Positions 40,068-51,908 of a stretch of DNA of 64,000 nt are shown here, piece after piece (position 1 is the stretch's first letter; every line of letters begins with the position of its first letter). A model generated the notes under the pieces. That model did no database searches. It was given only the letters and a program-made list of their open reading frames with translations, and was not told where the DNA came from. The position numbers and the translations under genes were made by a program. Source of the stretch: Xenopus tropicalis (Eukaryota > Chordata > Amphibia > Anura > Pipidae); contig NC_030683.2 in the NCBI RefSeq assembly GCF_000004195.4, positions 86,577,410-86,641,409 on the forward strand. Direction: 5' to 3'.

Positions 40068-40539
40068 TAAAGGGGTTGTCACCTTTGAGTTAACTTTTAG
40101 TATGATGTAGAGGGTAACATTCTGAGACAATTTGCAACTGGTCTTTATTTTTTTATTATTTGTAGTTTTTTAGTTATTTCGCATTTTGTTCAGCTGCTCT
40201 GCAGTTTGGAGTTTCAGCAGCTATCTAGTTGCTAGGGTCCAAATTACCTTAACAACTGGGGAGTAGTATGGATAAGAGACTGATATATAAATAGAAAAGG
40301 GACTGAATAGTGAAGAAAGTTATACAAAGTAACAATAACAATAAAACTGTAGTCTCACAGAGCAATAGTTTTTGTCTGCAGGGGTCAGTGACCCCCATTT
40401 GAAAGATGCATAGAGTTAGAAGAAAAAGGCAAATAGATTAATAACTATAAAAAATAAATAATGAAGACCAATTGAAAAGTTGCTTAAAACAGGCAATTCT
40501 ATAACATACTAAAAGTTAACTTATAAACTAACTTTTTAA
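40068..40539. repeat. T2-type MITE (GTTAACTTTTAGTATG family)
   Basis: The subterminal blocks GAGTTAACTTTTAGTATG (left) and CATACTAAAAGTTAACTT (right) are inverted copies. The outer AAAGGGGTTGTCACC is kept on the left and degraded on the right. It is a common Xenopus element. Confidence 0.85.
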
Positions 40540-40661
40540 ATCTAAATTAGCACTAAGCACAAAACGTTCCCTGTACTAAAAAGGATACTGTAAGTATATG
40601 GATGTTTTCTATCTGTCTATAACTACTGCTATATGAATGATTTCACCCCAGTCACTAAACC

Positions 40662-41303
40662 TTAAAGGACATGTAAAGCCTACATTTGCCTACAATGTAT
40701 ATCAGTTGGGCATGTCTCCCCCACCCAAAAGGCATTATTTGTTCTGCATATATCCCCTCCGCTTGCCAGCACCATCACATTTTCCTAAAGCAAATAGCAG
40801 CTTTCACCCGGTGGCCATTTTTCCTCTGATACATAATCAGATACATTTAATTCTGCAAACAGCATACACACACACAGACCCTTATTCAGCATACATTTCA
40901 TCAAGAATACAGGCTCACACAGGCACAACTGTCTGATAAAAGTTCTGCTTTGTTTGAGCACTGTATGTAAAGCTGAACTCAGGAGAAAAAAATTGAAGCA
41001 AACAGCTAAAGCTGAGTTTCTATGGGAACCAGCAATGCAATCTCTTCACTGGCTGCTAGACTGGGGGGCGTGTTTAGTAATCTGAGCTTAGAACAACTGA
41101 GCATGCCCACAAGCCAACAGCCAAAGCTAATTCCTGAGGAAGGGGGCCGAGTGGGTTACAGGAGGAGAAGGAAATCTAAGTGATTAAAGGGATGCTGCAA
41201 CCTTACTATTAACCTCTGGACAACCAGTGTGGCAGGTATTGAAAGATTTCAAAGAGGCTGTTCACTGATTACATTTTTGTGTGTGTGTTTACATGTCCTT
41301 TAA
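40662..41303. repeat. T2-type MITE
   Basis: The ends TTAAAGGACATGTAAAGCC and TTTACATGTCCTTTAA are inverted, with TTAA borders; about 640 bp. It begins about 120 bp from the previous element. Confidence 0.85.
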
Positions 41304-42854
41304 CAAACATATTGTCACATTTGGCCAGCTGTCTAGTCAAGGATGACAAGAATTTTCTCTCATACAAATGGACAACCGACCTTAAAATATGCAGCAGAGC
41401 AAATCAAGACCCTTACAGTGATTCTGTATTACAGTGATGTCTTTTTAAATGTATCTTGCATGAAAAACAAAACCAGGCAGACTAGGGATTGCCATTAGAA
41501 TGGTTATAGGGCATTGGGCTAACCCCAAACTTTCTACTTAGTGATTGGTAGACTGGCATGTGTGCTGATATTTGTGGCAAAAATCAACAAATGTAAGATA
41601 AGCTTGAGTCTTTAAATTTTAATTTAGTATTGTTAATAGTTCCATTTGACAAATCTGCCAAAAAATATTTTGCTGACCACTATAGAAATCAATCCTTACT
41701 GTAATTTGAGGTCATGATCTTAGGTCCTTCATCTACACAACTGCATAAACTACTTTTCACTACATATTGTATAAACTAATAATAAGTACATATGGCATTC
41801 TGATGCTATCAATCCCCATAATGCTTAAAATCCCTTAAATCCCAGTTATGGTGGTATAGAAAGTACACCTTTATATGAGATAAAGATCATTTGTCTAATG
41901 ACCACAATTCCTTTAGATAAGTGTCTCCCTATCTGAGATGTGTTTATGTCACATGGTGGATTGGAGGTATCAGTGGCAGAAAGAAGTGGATAAGCATAGG
42001 ATAGAGCCCTTCAAGGTATTTGGCATAACATGGCTAAAGTCCCAGAAAAACAGTATATGCAGAGAAGTAACACATTTGAGCAAATCCTATCATATAAATG
42101 TGATAATTAGGTATGTGAGAAGACCCTTTTCATGCTTATAACCTAAATAAGAATCCACCAGTGCTACACCCTATCTTTTGGCTATCTAAAGAATATAAAA
42201 CATGGTGGCTGCAATGAACAGTCCCACAAGACAGACACTATTAACATGGTTTAAGCCAGAGATTTTAGGTGTTTTTTTGGTCAAAGCCCCACCCCGCACC
42301 CTATTATCCAATCCCCCAGGGCCCCTATTAGTGTGTAACACAGGAACTGTGTTTTACTGATCTGGTGGGAAACATGGTGTTAACTTACCTTTAGAAATTA
42401 GTGCTTGAAGTAAAAAAAAAACTAAGCAACAGGGGACTTTTATTTCATATTCTGTTTCTTCTTATCCACCAGGAAATTGTATAATGCTACATAAAGCACT
42501 GCTGTGAAAAACCTTATAAATCAAGGTTTGTTTGCTTGTTTTGACATAATTGCTTGGATGTTACATTATATTTTTCATAACAAATAGATCGTTCTCAAGG
42601 AAACCATCAAACACTATAAGTTAACACAATGTAAATTGTAAATTGTAAATTGATATGGTAAAATGCACCACACTCTATATGATCGTAAGGCCCAGGCAAA
42701 GTCCAAGCTGTGCATGCATGACCAGTCATGGTGATTGGCTGTAAGCAGGCAGCTTGTAAAAGGGCATTTCAGGCATGTTAGGAAACAAGCAGTGCTGCTG
42801 GATTAATGGTTAAAGCAGGAGGGACAGGAGTGTTATAACAAGACATAAAGATAC

Positions 42855-43035
42855 CTGTAGTGGCTGTGGGCTTGGCTGTGGTTCTAAAGGATAAACGAGC
42901 TGGCTTTGATTTTCCCTGCTGATTTTCGGCAACCACTATAACTTCATACTCTACATTCCATTCCAGAGCCTTGAGCATCACATGGTGACTACTAGAAGGA
43001 ACCCGCATTTCTGGTTTCCAATCTGCAGCATTTAA
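42855..43035 (-). CDS. ncam1: ncam1 exon 14: second part of fibronectin type III domain 2, with the FGFR-binding segment
   Basis: This 181-bp exon (60 codons plus one base) has acceptor TTGCCCAG|TTAAATG and donor ACTACAG|GTATCT. It reads LNAADWKPEMRVPSSSHHV, then ALEWNVEYEVIVVAENQQGK, and ends RTTAKPTATT plus the first base of Ala. EVIVVAENQQGKSKP matches the F-G loop segment of mammalian NCAM1 (EVYVVAENQQGKSKA), known as the FGL peptide, which binds and activates FGF receptors. The junction is the isoform branch point in other vertebrates. Joining to the transmembrane exon gives NCAM-140/180, and joining to exon 15 gives the GPI-linked NCAM-120. The donor GTATCT is weak, which fits a regulated site. 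Reading past the donor gives a stop after 25 codons with no resemblance to a GPI signal. Confidence 0.96.
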
Positions 43036-44808
43036 CTGGGCAAAAATAAACATTGAAACTCTAAGGCTTCAGCAAGATAACAGTTACAAAATAAAATGCA
43101 TGTTCAACTAGTAATTTGTGCAGCTTGCAAAAATGGTAATGGTAATATCTGTATTTTTATTTATACTGTATAATAATAAGAAAATTCAAGAACTTAAAAG
43201 TTAAATTGACTATTGGAAGCATTATTATGGCAGGGGAATAGCATTTAATTGTGTTTTAATATCCTTTAAATAATGTCACAAACATTGCAGATGTTCACTG
43301 CTTTTATTCAGTATGAAGCAGAAGAAATGTTTCTCATGGAGCTGATATTGCAGGCCAGTAGTGGCTAAACAGCTGCTCTTGGGGGTAAAACAGCTTTATT
43401 TATTATAATGGTGTAAATGCAATAACCTTAGCCAACGTGCAAAGAAATGGGTGCACCTTGCCTACAGGTTTTAACCCCAAGAGCTCTTTGTTCTCCTGGA
43501 ATTGTCACATAAGGTTGTGCTTCACTTAGAACACAATCCTGCCTGCATCTGGCCAGATATAGTGCAAGGTGCATAATGCAGCCTGTGCAGACCATTGCTC
43601 CAAATGCAAATGTGCTGCTTATGTGGCTTAAGGGGCACAAATTTGCTCTGGCATAGAGTTCTGGCACTTATGCTTAAAGGCCATGGTAAAAGTGCATCCA
43701 GCTGTGGAGCCACCTGTATAGTAGGTGTGGTTTGGAAACTAGCACATCTGATATGTACAAATATTTTGAACCTGATTGTCACAGACTAAATTAAGATGGA
43801 CTTCTGGGAAACAATATTGTGTGTAAAATACATGGTATATACTCGAGTATAAGCCGACTCGAATATAAGCCGAGGTACCTAATTTTACCTAAGAAAACTG
43901 GAAAAACGTATTGACTCGATGATAAGCCTAGGGTGGGAAATGCAGCAGCTACTGCTAAGTTTTAATAATCAAAATAAATACCAATAAAATTACATTAATT
44001 GAGGCATCATTGGGGTATATGTTTTTCAGTATTTATTTCAAAGAAAAACAGTAAACTAGCTCTGTAAGCGGAGAAGAGGGTCAACAAAAACAATATGAGT
44101 ACTACCCCATGCTCATTGCACATTGGCAAACTGGCAGCAGACCCGGTCCCGGAGGGGAAATAAGTATTGCTAGTGGGAGTCTAGGCCAGGGCACTGGAGG
44201 GTCTGGTTGCAGGTGGCCTAATTTGCACACAAAGGAGAGAGGGTGCTGGTCTAGAGGGACCCATGGCACCCGACTCGAGTATAAGCCGAGGGTGACTTTT
44301 TCAGCACATTTTGGGTGCTGAAAAACTAGGCTTATACTCGAGTATATACAGTAAGTCCTTAATTCTCTCTGTGAACAGATTATATAGAGAATAATGTACC
44401 CCAGGTGCAAAAAATAAGGAGCAAGTAAGTAGCAAGCAAATAAGTAGCAAGCCGTGGAACTCTAAGGTTACTTTTAATTTCCTTATATTTTACATGGTGG
44501 TACATTATTTGTTATAATGCAAAATAAAACAGTGAGTTTCAGTAAGTCATGTGACAAGTTATTTCATTGAGCACTGATAATAACGTATGCCATCACTAAG
44601 CACTGCTTGAAAGGATATTATTTACATATAACTGTGCATGTTTTTGATAAAACTGTTTTACAGCTATTTTTATTTTAAGAGATATATCTCGGAACAGCAA
44701 GAAAACCACTGATGAACATAAAATAAACTCATTCTAATACCAAGCAGTAAATGTTCTTTTTCTATTTTTCTTAAATAACAGTAAGTAGAACAAATAAAAT
44801 AACCTTAC
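43036..44808 (-). other. ncam1: ncam1 intron 13-14
   Basis: A 1.77 kb intron within FN3-2. It is interrupted by a DNA-transposon-like element at 43835-44350 with 'TATACTCGAGTATAAGCC' termini. The remainder (43040-43830 and 44350-44800) shows no recognised repeat or exon; open frames on both strands near 43430-43790 have no family resemblance. Confidence 0.85.
43835..44350. repeat. DNA-transposon-like MITE with TATACTCGAGTATAAGCC ends
   Basis: The left end GTATATACTCGAGTATAAGCC and the right end GGCTTATACTCGAGTATATAC are near-perfect inverted repeats, and subterminal copies of 'CGA.TATAAGCCGAG' recur inside. Similar sequences are dispersed in amphibian and reptile genomes; I do not assign a superfamily. 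Confidence 0.85.
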
Positions 44809-44933
44809 CGCTCTGTAATTGACCAGGTAGTGTCTGATGGGAGAGCCACCATCATCCTGCTTAATTATCTCCACTTTTACATTGTTTCCATCTTCATTCA
44901 AATGCCATACCAATTTTGGAGCACTAGGTTCCC
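44809..44933 (-). CDS. ncam1: ncam1 exon 13: first part of fibronectin type III domain 2
   Basis: This 125-bp exon has acceptor TTTCCAG|GGGAACC and donor AGAGCG|GTAAGG. With the split Arg it reads REPSAPKLVWHLNEDGNNVKV and continues VEIIKQDDGGSPIRHYLVNY, ending RA in phase 0. QDDGGSPIRHYLV is the FN3 B-C segment and is the same in mammalian NCAM1. Mammals read LEGQMGEDGNSIKVNLIKQ where this gene reads LVWHLNEDGNNVKVEIIKQ, so the A-B region is the more diverged part. FN3-2 lies next to the membrane and takes part in binding to the FGF receptor. Confidence 0.95.
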
Positions 44934-46134
44934 CTGGAAAGAATGATTGAAAAGATTAGGAAAACAGACACCAAACACTGTGTCTGGCTGTCAGTTTAAA
45001 CTTCTAAATATATAGATTGAACATATTACAGTACACAAACTACAATTAATATTTCATTTCCATATTTATTTAAAATCATTTTGAAATTAAGGCTCTTACT
45101 GTCAATCAATTTCAGCAGCCTACCAATATGTTACTAGGAAAAGCTGCTATGTTTAGTTGACTGATCATGAAAAAATGCAATCTACCTGACTAGTGATATC
45201 TGGGTATGTATGTATGTATATGTGTGTTCCCTTATTGAAGGCTCTAGCAGCTCAGCTTGGTGAGTTAGTATATAACAGTTACATTTTTTAAAGGAGTAGG
45301 AGTATTCTGCATTTAGGTAACATGAATAAGTAGTCACCTAGGAGTATTTCATATTTTTCTATTTCTATTTTTATTCTCTAACTCATGAGATGCTAGGTTT
45401 ATAAAATGTTGAACTTTGTAAGCTTCACAATAAACCTGGAATAAATGCACATTTATACATATTGCTTTACACGCTGCATTATTTTATTAAAATACAATCA
45501 AAGGTCAATAATTTTTTATGCAAGAAAACATGCTGTTTATACATAGGGTGTACAGCATTCAGACCAGAGAGATGGTACTTCCAGGACATTGAAGATCTAT
45601 AGGGATAGATCCCTTAGCAACCAATCTGCAAGTAGCACTTATAGGTCACCTTCTGAAAATCAAACATCTGACTGGTTGGTAAAGGCTACTAAACCCAGTG
45701 CAGACCTTATGGTACTTATTAAATTACAGTCCATGTCTACATAGTTGCCCCTGGGGCTCAAATTCATAAGAATGGTGGGCCATCTCTAGTGCCTAAGAGG
45801 TGAATATTGACTGGTTCTGTAGCCCTGTTTTTGGTTACAGTTAATAAACCTTTTTCTATGCAGCAGGCTAAATATTGTGGTCCCCACATATCTAAGGGCC
45901 CTATTTTATTCAAATTATCTCATACAAAAAGCCTGGAAAGCTTCTAAACAGGCTGGGTACCAGAATGTTTACACTCAACATGCCTCCACTTGGGCTACAA
46001 TGACCCAAAATAACACATTCTTTTCTTTACAAAGTATATTTTCCATCATCCATATTTCTATCCTCTACTCAGAGCACTCAAAAGTCAGGTTGCAGCCTGC
46101 TGGCATAGGGGTTAGTGTAGTCTTTCTCTACAGC

Positions 46135-46556
46135 TTAAAGGAACAATAACACCAAAAATGAAAGTTTTTTGAAGTAATTAAAATATAATGTGCTGCTGCC
46201 CTACACTAGTAAAACTGGTATTTGAAACAGAAACACTACTATACAATAGTATATATATACTGTGCAGCTGTGGGGTCAGCCATTCAAGCTGGCAAAAAGA
46301 AGAAAAGGCGCAGTTTATATAGCAGATAACAGATAAACTCTGTAGAATATAATGGGGTTTTATCTGCTATGTAACCTGTGCCTTTTCTCATTTTTTCCAG
46401 CTTCAATGGCTCCCCCCATGGCTACATAGCAGCTTTGTTTATATAAACTATAGTAGTCTTACAGAGGCAAATATATCAGTAGTACCAGTGCAGGACAACA
46501 CTACATTGTATTGGAATTACTTTTATACACTTTCATTTATGGTGTTACTGTTCGGT
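46135..46556. repeat. T2-type MITE (AACACCAAAAATGAAAG family)
   Basis: The left end TTAAAGGAACAATAACACC and the right end GGTGTTACTGTTCGGTTG (terminus degraded) are inverted. It is homologous to 63271-63677. Confidence 0.8.
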
Positions 46557-47487
46557 TGCTGTACTGCCAAAACCCCTAGGACAAAATAACTTTGCCAGTA
46601 AACCTGGTATTCAAGCCAGCGCAAAAGCAGTACTTATATTAAAATAAATACATAAAAAATCAGAACACTTATTCTTCAATACTCTACAATCTACCAATGC
46701 CTCTTTAACACAGATTTGATGTGGTCTGGTGTAAACTGTCTAAAGCAGGCATGTCTGCTGCCTGCTTGGACACTCATTCAAAGTATCATTCTAGAGTATA
46801 ACCATGATGTTTCATTTACTACTTCTTTAACCAGAGTAATATAAAGACTATTTAAAGAAGAAAACATATATCTGTAAGACATTATGCCATTTGTTGAATG
46901 CAATCACATTTTATTAAGACATCTATACCAAAAACATTTAAGGGTGCATTTACAAACAAGGAAAAGGTGCAAAGTGCAAAAAAAAAAAAATAAATTTGAC
47001 ACCTTTCCCAAGATAGGCTAGTGCGTAGCCAAAATAATAAGCAATGTAATACTAAGAAATTAAATGTAATTTTCATTTTTTTTTACTATGTGTTCCATTG
47101 TACACACTTAATACCAGAACTGACACACTGGTGCAAGACATTGTAACAATACAGTGAATCCCTTCAGTGTAGGTGAAGTCATTATTGTTCTGTCAAAACA
47201 CATCATCGTCAGTCAGTTCAACCCTTAATTGGCTGTATACAAATTACAAAAAATTTGGTTCTCTCTTTTGAAAAAATACCACCAATTAGCATACAGGTTA
47301 AAACACAAATGTGAGAAATAAATTAAAAAAAATAAAATAAAATACATATATAATCATTACATAACACTATATCCAATCTAATAATCTGATTATTATCATT
47401 AAAAAATAAATCATAGCATTCTAAAATTTCACACCAAATCTGCTAGCATGTCACTATCACTACACTGCATGGAGCATACAGAGACCT

Positions 47488-48117
47488 TAAAGGGATGCTG
47501 TCATGATATTTGATATATACATGTATGGTATACTTTTCATTTCTAAATGACACTGTTTACTTTGCAAATAATTCACTCTACCATTTAAAATTGTATTCTT
47601 GAACCAACAAATGTATTTTTTTAGTTGTAATATTGGTGTGTGGGCACCATCTCAGTGCATTGTGCCTGAGTCTGAGCTTTCAAAAGGAGCAAAAAAGTGC
47701 TACATATTAGAACTGCTTGCAGGTAACCTACAGTATTGTTTCTCCCACTCCCATGTAACTGGAGCTGGACTTGGATTTCTTACTACTGAGTGCTATTCTG
47801 CTACCTACTGGGAGTTGCTATTTTGCGACCTTCCCATTGTTCTGCTGATCGGCTGCTGAGGGGGTGATATCACTCCAACTTGCAGCTCAGCAGTAAAGCG
47901 TGACTGAAGTTTATCAGAGCACAGGTCACATGGTTGTGGCACCCTGGGAAATAAAGAATATGGCTAGCCCCATGTGAAATTTCAAAATTAAATTTAAACA
48001 AAATTTGTTTGCATTTTTTAAAAACGTATTTCAATGCAGGATTCTGCTGGGGAAGCTCTATTTACTAATGTGTTTTGAAAAAACAACATGTTTTCCTATG
48101 ACAGTATTCATTTAAAA
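47488..48117. repeat. T2-type MITE, near full length
   Basis: It begins TTAAAGGGATGCTGTCATGA and ends CTATGACAGTATTCATTTAA, inverted with a few changes. It is homologous to 39381-39857 and, reversed, to 16198-16823. Confidence 0.85.
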
Positions 48118-48445
48118 GCAAGGTGGTTGCCATAAGTTATTATTACTGTGCAAGTGCAGGTTGATATATAATAAGGACAACAAGGCTTTTTATATACATT
48201 GTTAAAAAGTGGGACACATTTTCATGCACTTACAAACTGTACCAGAGAATTTAATGTCCCCATTTAAATGAAGAATTCCAAAAAGGATTTCAATGACAAA
48301 GGATATACCACATGAAACTATTTTCTGTAAATAGGACAGTACAGACTTCATCACTCGGGTACACTCTGTTGTTACAATGTCTGAAAATGTCAATGTCAGA
48401 AAAATTCAGAAAACTGGAGAAATGAATTCGATTACTGATACATTA

Positions 48446-48674
48446 GAGTGAAAAGCCGAACTTTAACAAGAAAGTCGGCTTTTCATTCTACTGCGCATGC
48501 GCCGGCATAGGGAATTCGCTGCAGAAGGAAGCGCTCGCTACAGGTACTCCAGGCTGGTGCAGTTTTCCCCTAACAGGGGCACCAGCCCGGGGTACAAGAT
48601 AAGCGATTTAAGTCACTTGGGGGTGCCTAACATTTTGGCACCCCCAAGTGACTTAGCCTTTCCTTCTCCTTTAA
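48446..48674. repeat. MITE with internal hairpin (GGGGGTGCC / GGCACCCCC)
   Basis: It contains GAGTGAAAAGCCGAACTTTA, GCGCATGCGCCGG, and an inverted pair 'AAGTCACTTGGGGGTGCC' and 'GGCACCCCCAAGTGACTT' around 48610-48655, ending TCTCCTTTAA. This matches a repeat type common in Xenopus with TTAAAGGAGAAGGAAAG ends. The left terminus is diverged. Confidence 0.8.
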
Positions 48675-50930
48675 GTACATTGTGGATATAATAAGGGCTG
48701 CAGTAACATTTATGGAAGAAAATTCTTCCGACTAGTCTGCAGCTGCCTGCAAAAGATGAGGCGCAAGGACATTAAGGGGCACACAATAATGGTCCTTTAG
48801 TGCTCATTTAATATGCACTTGTGCACTCTGCTCTGCTCAGCAAGACTCCATGAGGTGCAAAGCACAGCACTGGTGGGTGCAAGGCAGTCCTGACCTATGG
48901 CAGGCAATAAGTACAGGGCTCCTTTGCACCCTGAGCTTGCCAAAGCTCTGTAACTAACACATATAGGATCTGTCACAATTGGAGGGGGGTCATTGGTCCT
49001 CTGACCCTCATAAATATGGTACTGCCTTAAGTACAAAGTGCAGGTTCTTTGCACCTGTTTTTTATACCCAGTGCATAATATATGACCCAGTGGTGTTGAT
49101 GACCATCTTAAGCTTTCTAGCTCTGTGCTTAGAGGAGAGATTTTTGGCTGGCCTGAGTTTGAGACACAGAGCAGTCCATAAACTGGGTCATAAAAACAGG
49201 AGGTCCTGAGAGAATATTGGGAGTGTGAGCTCGGTAAGACAGTCTGGAAAACACCAAACTGTGAAGAGCAGTAAGCAATCATAAATAGGCCCCTTAGTGT
49301 CCCAACATGGCAGTCTGCATTTTTTTTAAATATTATTGTTTCCCCTTAATGGAGTGTAGACTGGCACCTCCAGTGGGGAAACACCTTTTTTGATGACTGA
49401 TCTCCTTTAAGTGAGTCTGAGTGGACATACATAGGATATTTGCCATTTAATTTATAAATTGACTATGTCTAGTTATTTGGGAGTCGTGGAGTCTCTCTAG
49501 GAGACAGTTGGTCCGTGAACAAATCTCTTAAATAAAAGAACGTAGTTTTCATTAGGGAAAAATTCAAATAAGCAATTACATTGCATGTTTTTGGTTGTAA
49601 AAATCTCAATGGAATGGAAAAAAATAAATTTTTTAATGTTAATATCAATCTTACATATTTTTCTTCAAACTTTTTGCTTCCTCTGCTTTGTTGTTATACC
49701 TGTAAGGCCAGAACTTTCATTTTCTTTAGTTTCAGAATGTGTCACTCTATTGCTTCCTTAGCATATTTAGTAAAAGGTCAAATTGTGCACATAGTGCAGT
49801 TTGCTAGTTCCCTAATCCACTATTCACTTGCTCAATCTCAAAAACTACCACAAGAAATCTTAAATAATGATAACAGCCTTTGCGTATAATCTTGCCTTTC
49901 TCTGTGGATTAAACAAGTCAGTGTTTACTAAGTGGCTACTTAGTCTGTTTATTGTTCAATTCTCTGGGCTGATGAAGAGCAGCTTTTTTTAATAGACTGG
50001 TTTCAAAGAAAAAGAAACATGTTGGTCTCTGAGTACTCCATTTACTTGGAATTTATCAGGAGAATCAGGATTGCCAGCTACAAAATAAAATATAAACAAA
50101 TGACTGGTCTGTAAACAGAAATAAAAAAAATGCAGGGGTTAGTAATGGTTGAATTTCATAAAAAAGAGGATTAGTGAGGAGAGAGGAAGATTAGTTGAAC
50201 AAGAATGCATTTGCCAACATCACTGATGAAAAGAAAATTGTTATATAAAAATACAGTTAAGTACAAGAGAATGATGAAAGGCTGCTGAGTGATTCGGTTG
50301 GCGGTTTCTTAGCCTGCAATAAAGCCATTTAGCACAAAATATTAAGGGTCATGCAAAAACATGCATCATGCACAAAAATTACACTTAATTTCTGAGAGCA
50401 GAAACAGGTTAGATGGAAAGGAGAAACGTCATGGATTGTTTGGACTAAATTCATCTGTTATAATGGAAATGGAAGTTATTTTTGCACTGTGTAATTCTGG
50501 GGCACATATGTTCCAATGTTGTGAGCAGTTCATTTAGGTATAGGGGGGCACGTCTGGGTGCTTTCTAGTTATTCCAGAATAACACTCCTGCTAAGAACTG
50601 TTAGTTTTTCCAAGGGTCACCTTAAACATTTTTATCCACATCCTATGAGCCTTCTTGATCTCTCAAACAGGATAGCATTTGGAAAGGACTGTGGTATATA
50701 GCTAGAACACTGTATAGGAAACATTCTGGATGACTAGAACTGGTATACCTCTATTAAGTCAAAACCTCCATTGTATGGAACAAGGTGGACATGTTCCCTT
50801 TCTAGTCAGAGATGGATTGTAGTTCCTTTAAAATGATTAACAAATAAACTGGTCCTTTTGTACCTATACAGCAAATGTAGGCAGTCAGTATAATCCTTCC
50901 TTCTTCATTTGTATGAACTGTCTATTTGTA

Positions 50931-51498
50931 TTAAAGTGGGTTGTTCACCTTTGTATAACATTTACAAATCTAACAGCTCACAATAATAGAATCTTTGCCA
51001 TATTTTTGTGGTGGTGGGGGGGGGGGGGGGTACTGACCCCTATAAACACTACAATTACTTTTTTACTTCCTTATATCATGTCACACATAGTACTGGCAGC
51101 AGATTTAACTCTTGTTGGCTGTGTCTCCTGTCAGTCTGACACTGCTTCCTATGCCTGTGACAGAGTCCTGTTAGATTTGTGATATGTGTGAGTCTATGCC
51201 ATTGCAAAGGAGAAATTAACCAATGGCCTTTCAATTTATATGACTGGTTAGAGTGCACAAGCAACCAATGAATTGGTTCAATAGTAAATACATGACAATT
51301 TAAGAATATAGGAAGTTCTGAGTGTGTCAGGTTCAATATTGGCCACTCACATCCCTTGATGAGAGAAACAGAAGAAGGACTGATTTAACAGGTATAAAAT
51401 GTAACTTTTTCAGTGGCCCTCTTAGATTTTCAGATACGCTGAGAGCATTGTTGGTGGTTTGATAAGATTTGGACATTGAAGGTGAACAACCCCTTTAA
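50931..51498. repeat. T2-type MITE
   Basis: TTAAAGTGGGTTGTTCACC and GGTGAACAACCCCTTTAA are inverted ends with TTAA borders (568 bp). A G-tract of about 16 lies inside at 51015-51030. Confidence 0.85.
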
Positions 51499-51843
51499 GG
51501 CAATATCATTTTATTTGTGAAGAACGTCAATTAATTCCGGATGACCTGAGGGGTACATTTCTAATCTCTGTATGGGACATTCCTTTAATTTACTTCATGT
51601 CAGCACAGACATTATCATATATACAAAAACACTTGTATCCCAGAACCAGCAACATGGAAAACAAAAGGAGGAGAAGACAGACATACAACAGAAGTATCAT
51701 TTTCTTTGTTCTTTGTTTTCCTGAGTTTTCTATTAAAGCTTGTATACATGCATGTATTAGTGACTGATGGAGTTAGTGATGATTAACAGCCCCTAAACCT
51801 ACATGCATCTGGTAAAATGTCCAGGCAAAAGAATATACAATAA

Positions 51844-51908
51844 CACAGGTATGGGATATTATCCGGGAATCTGTTATGCCAAGCATTCTGGATAACAAAT
51901 CACATACC
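51844..51908. repeat. Minimal 'TATCC' palindromic element
   Basis: Only the two ends remain, about 65 bp: CACAGGTATGGGATATTATCC and GCATTCTGGATAACAAATCACATACC. Confidence 0.6.

Larger units (their letters stand above)
29339..42854 (-). other. ncam1: ncam1 intron 14-16 (13.5 kb; expected to hold the GPI exon 15)
   Basis: A long intron between the FN3-2 and transmembrane exons. In mammals the alternatively used exon 15 (NCAM-120 GPI signal, own poly(A) site) lies here; only a weak candidate is seen at 38264-38373. Repeats recognised are T2-type MITEs (29780-30282, 39381-39857, 40068-40539, 40662-41303), 'TATCC' elements (30357-30694, 31254-31470) and a truncated CpG-rich inverted-repeat element (34905-35230). 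Poly(T) lies near 32307-32324. Stretches 31500-34900, 35240-38250 and 41310-42850 show nothing else I can name. Confidence 0.8.
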
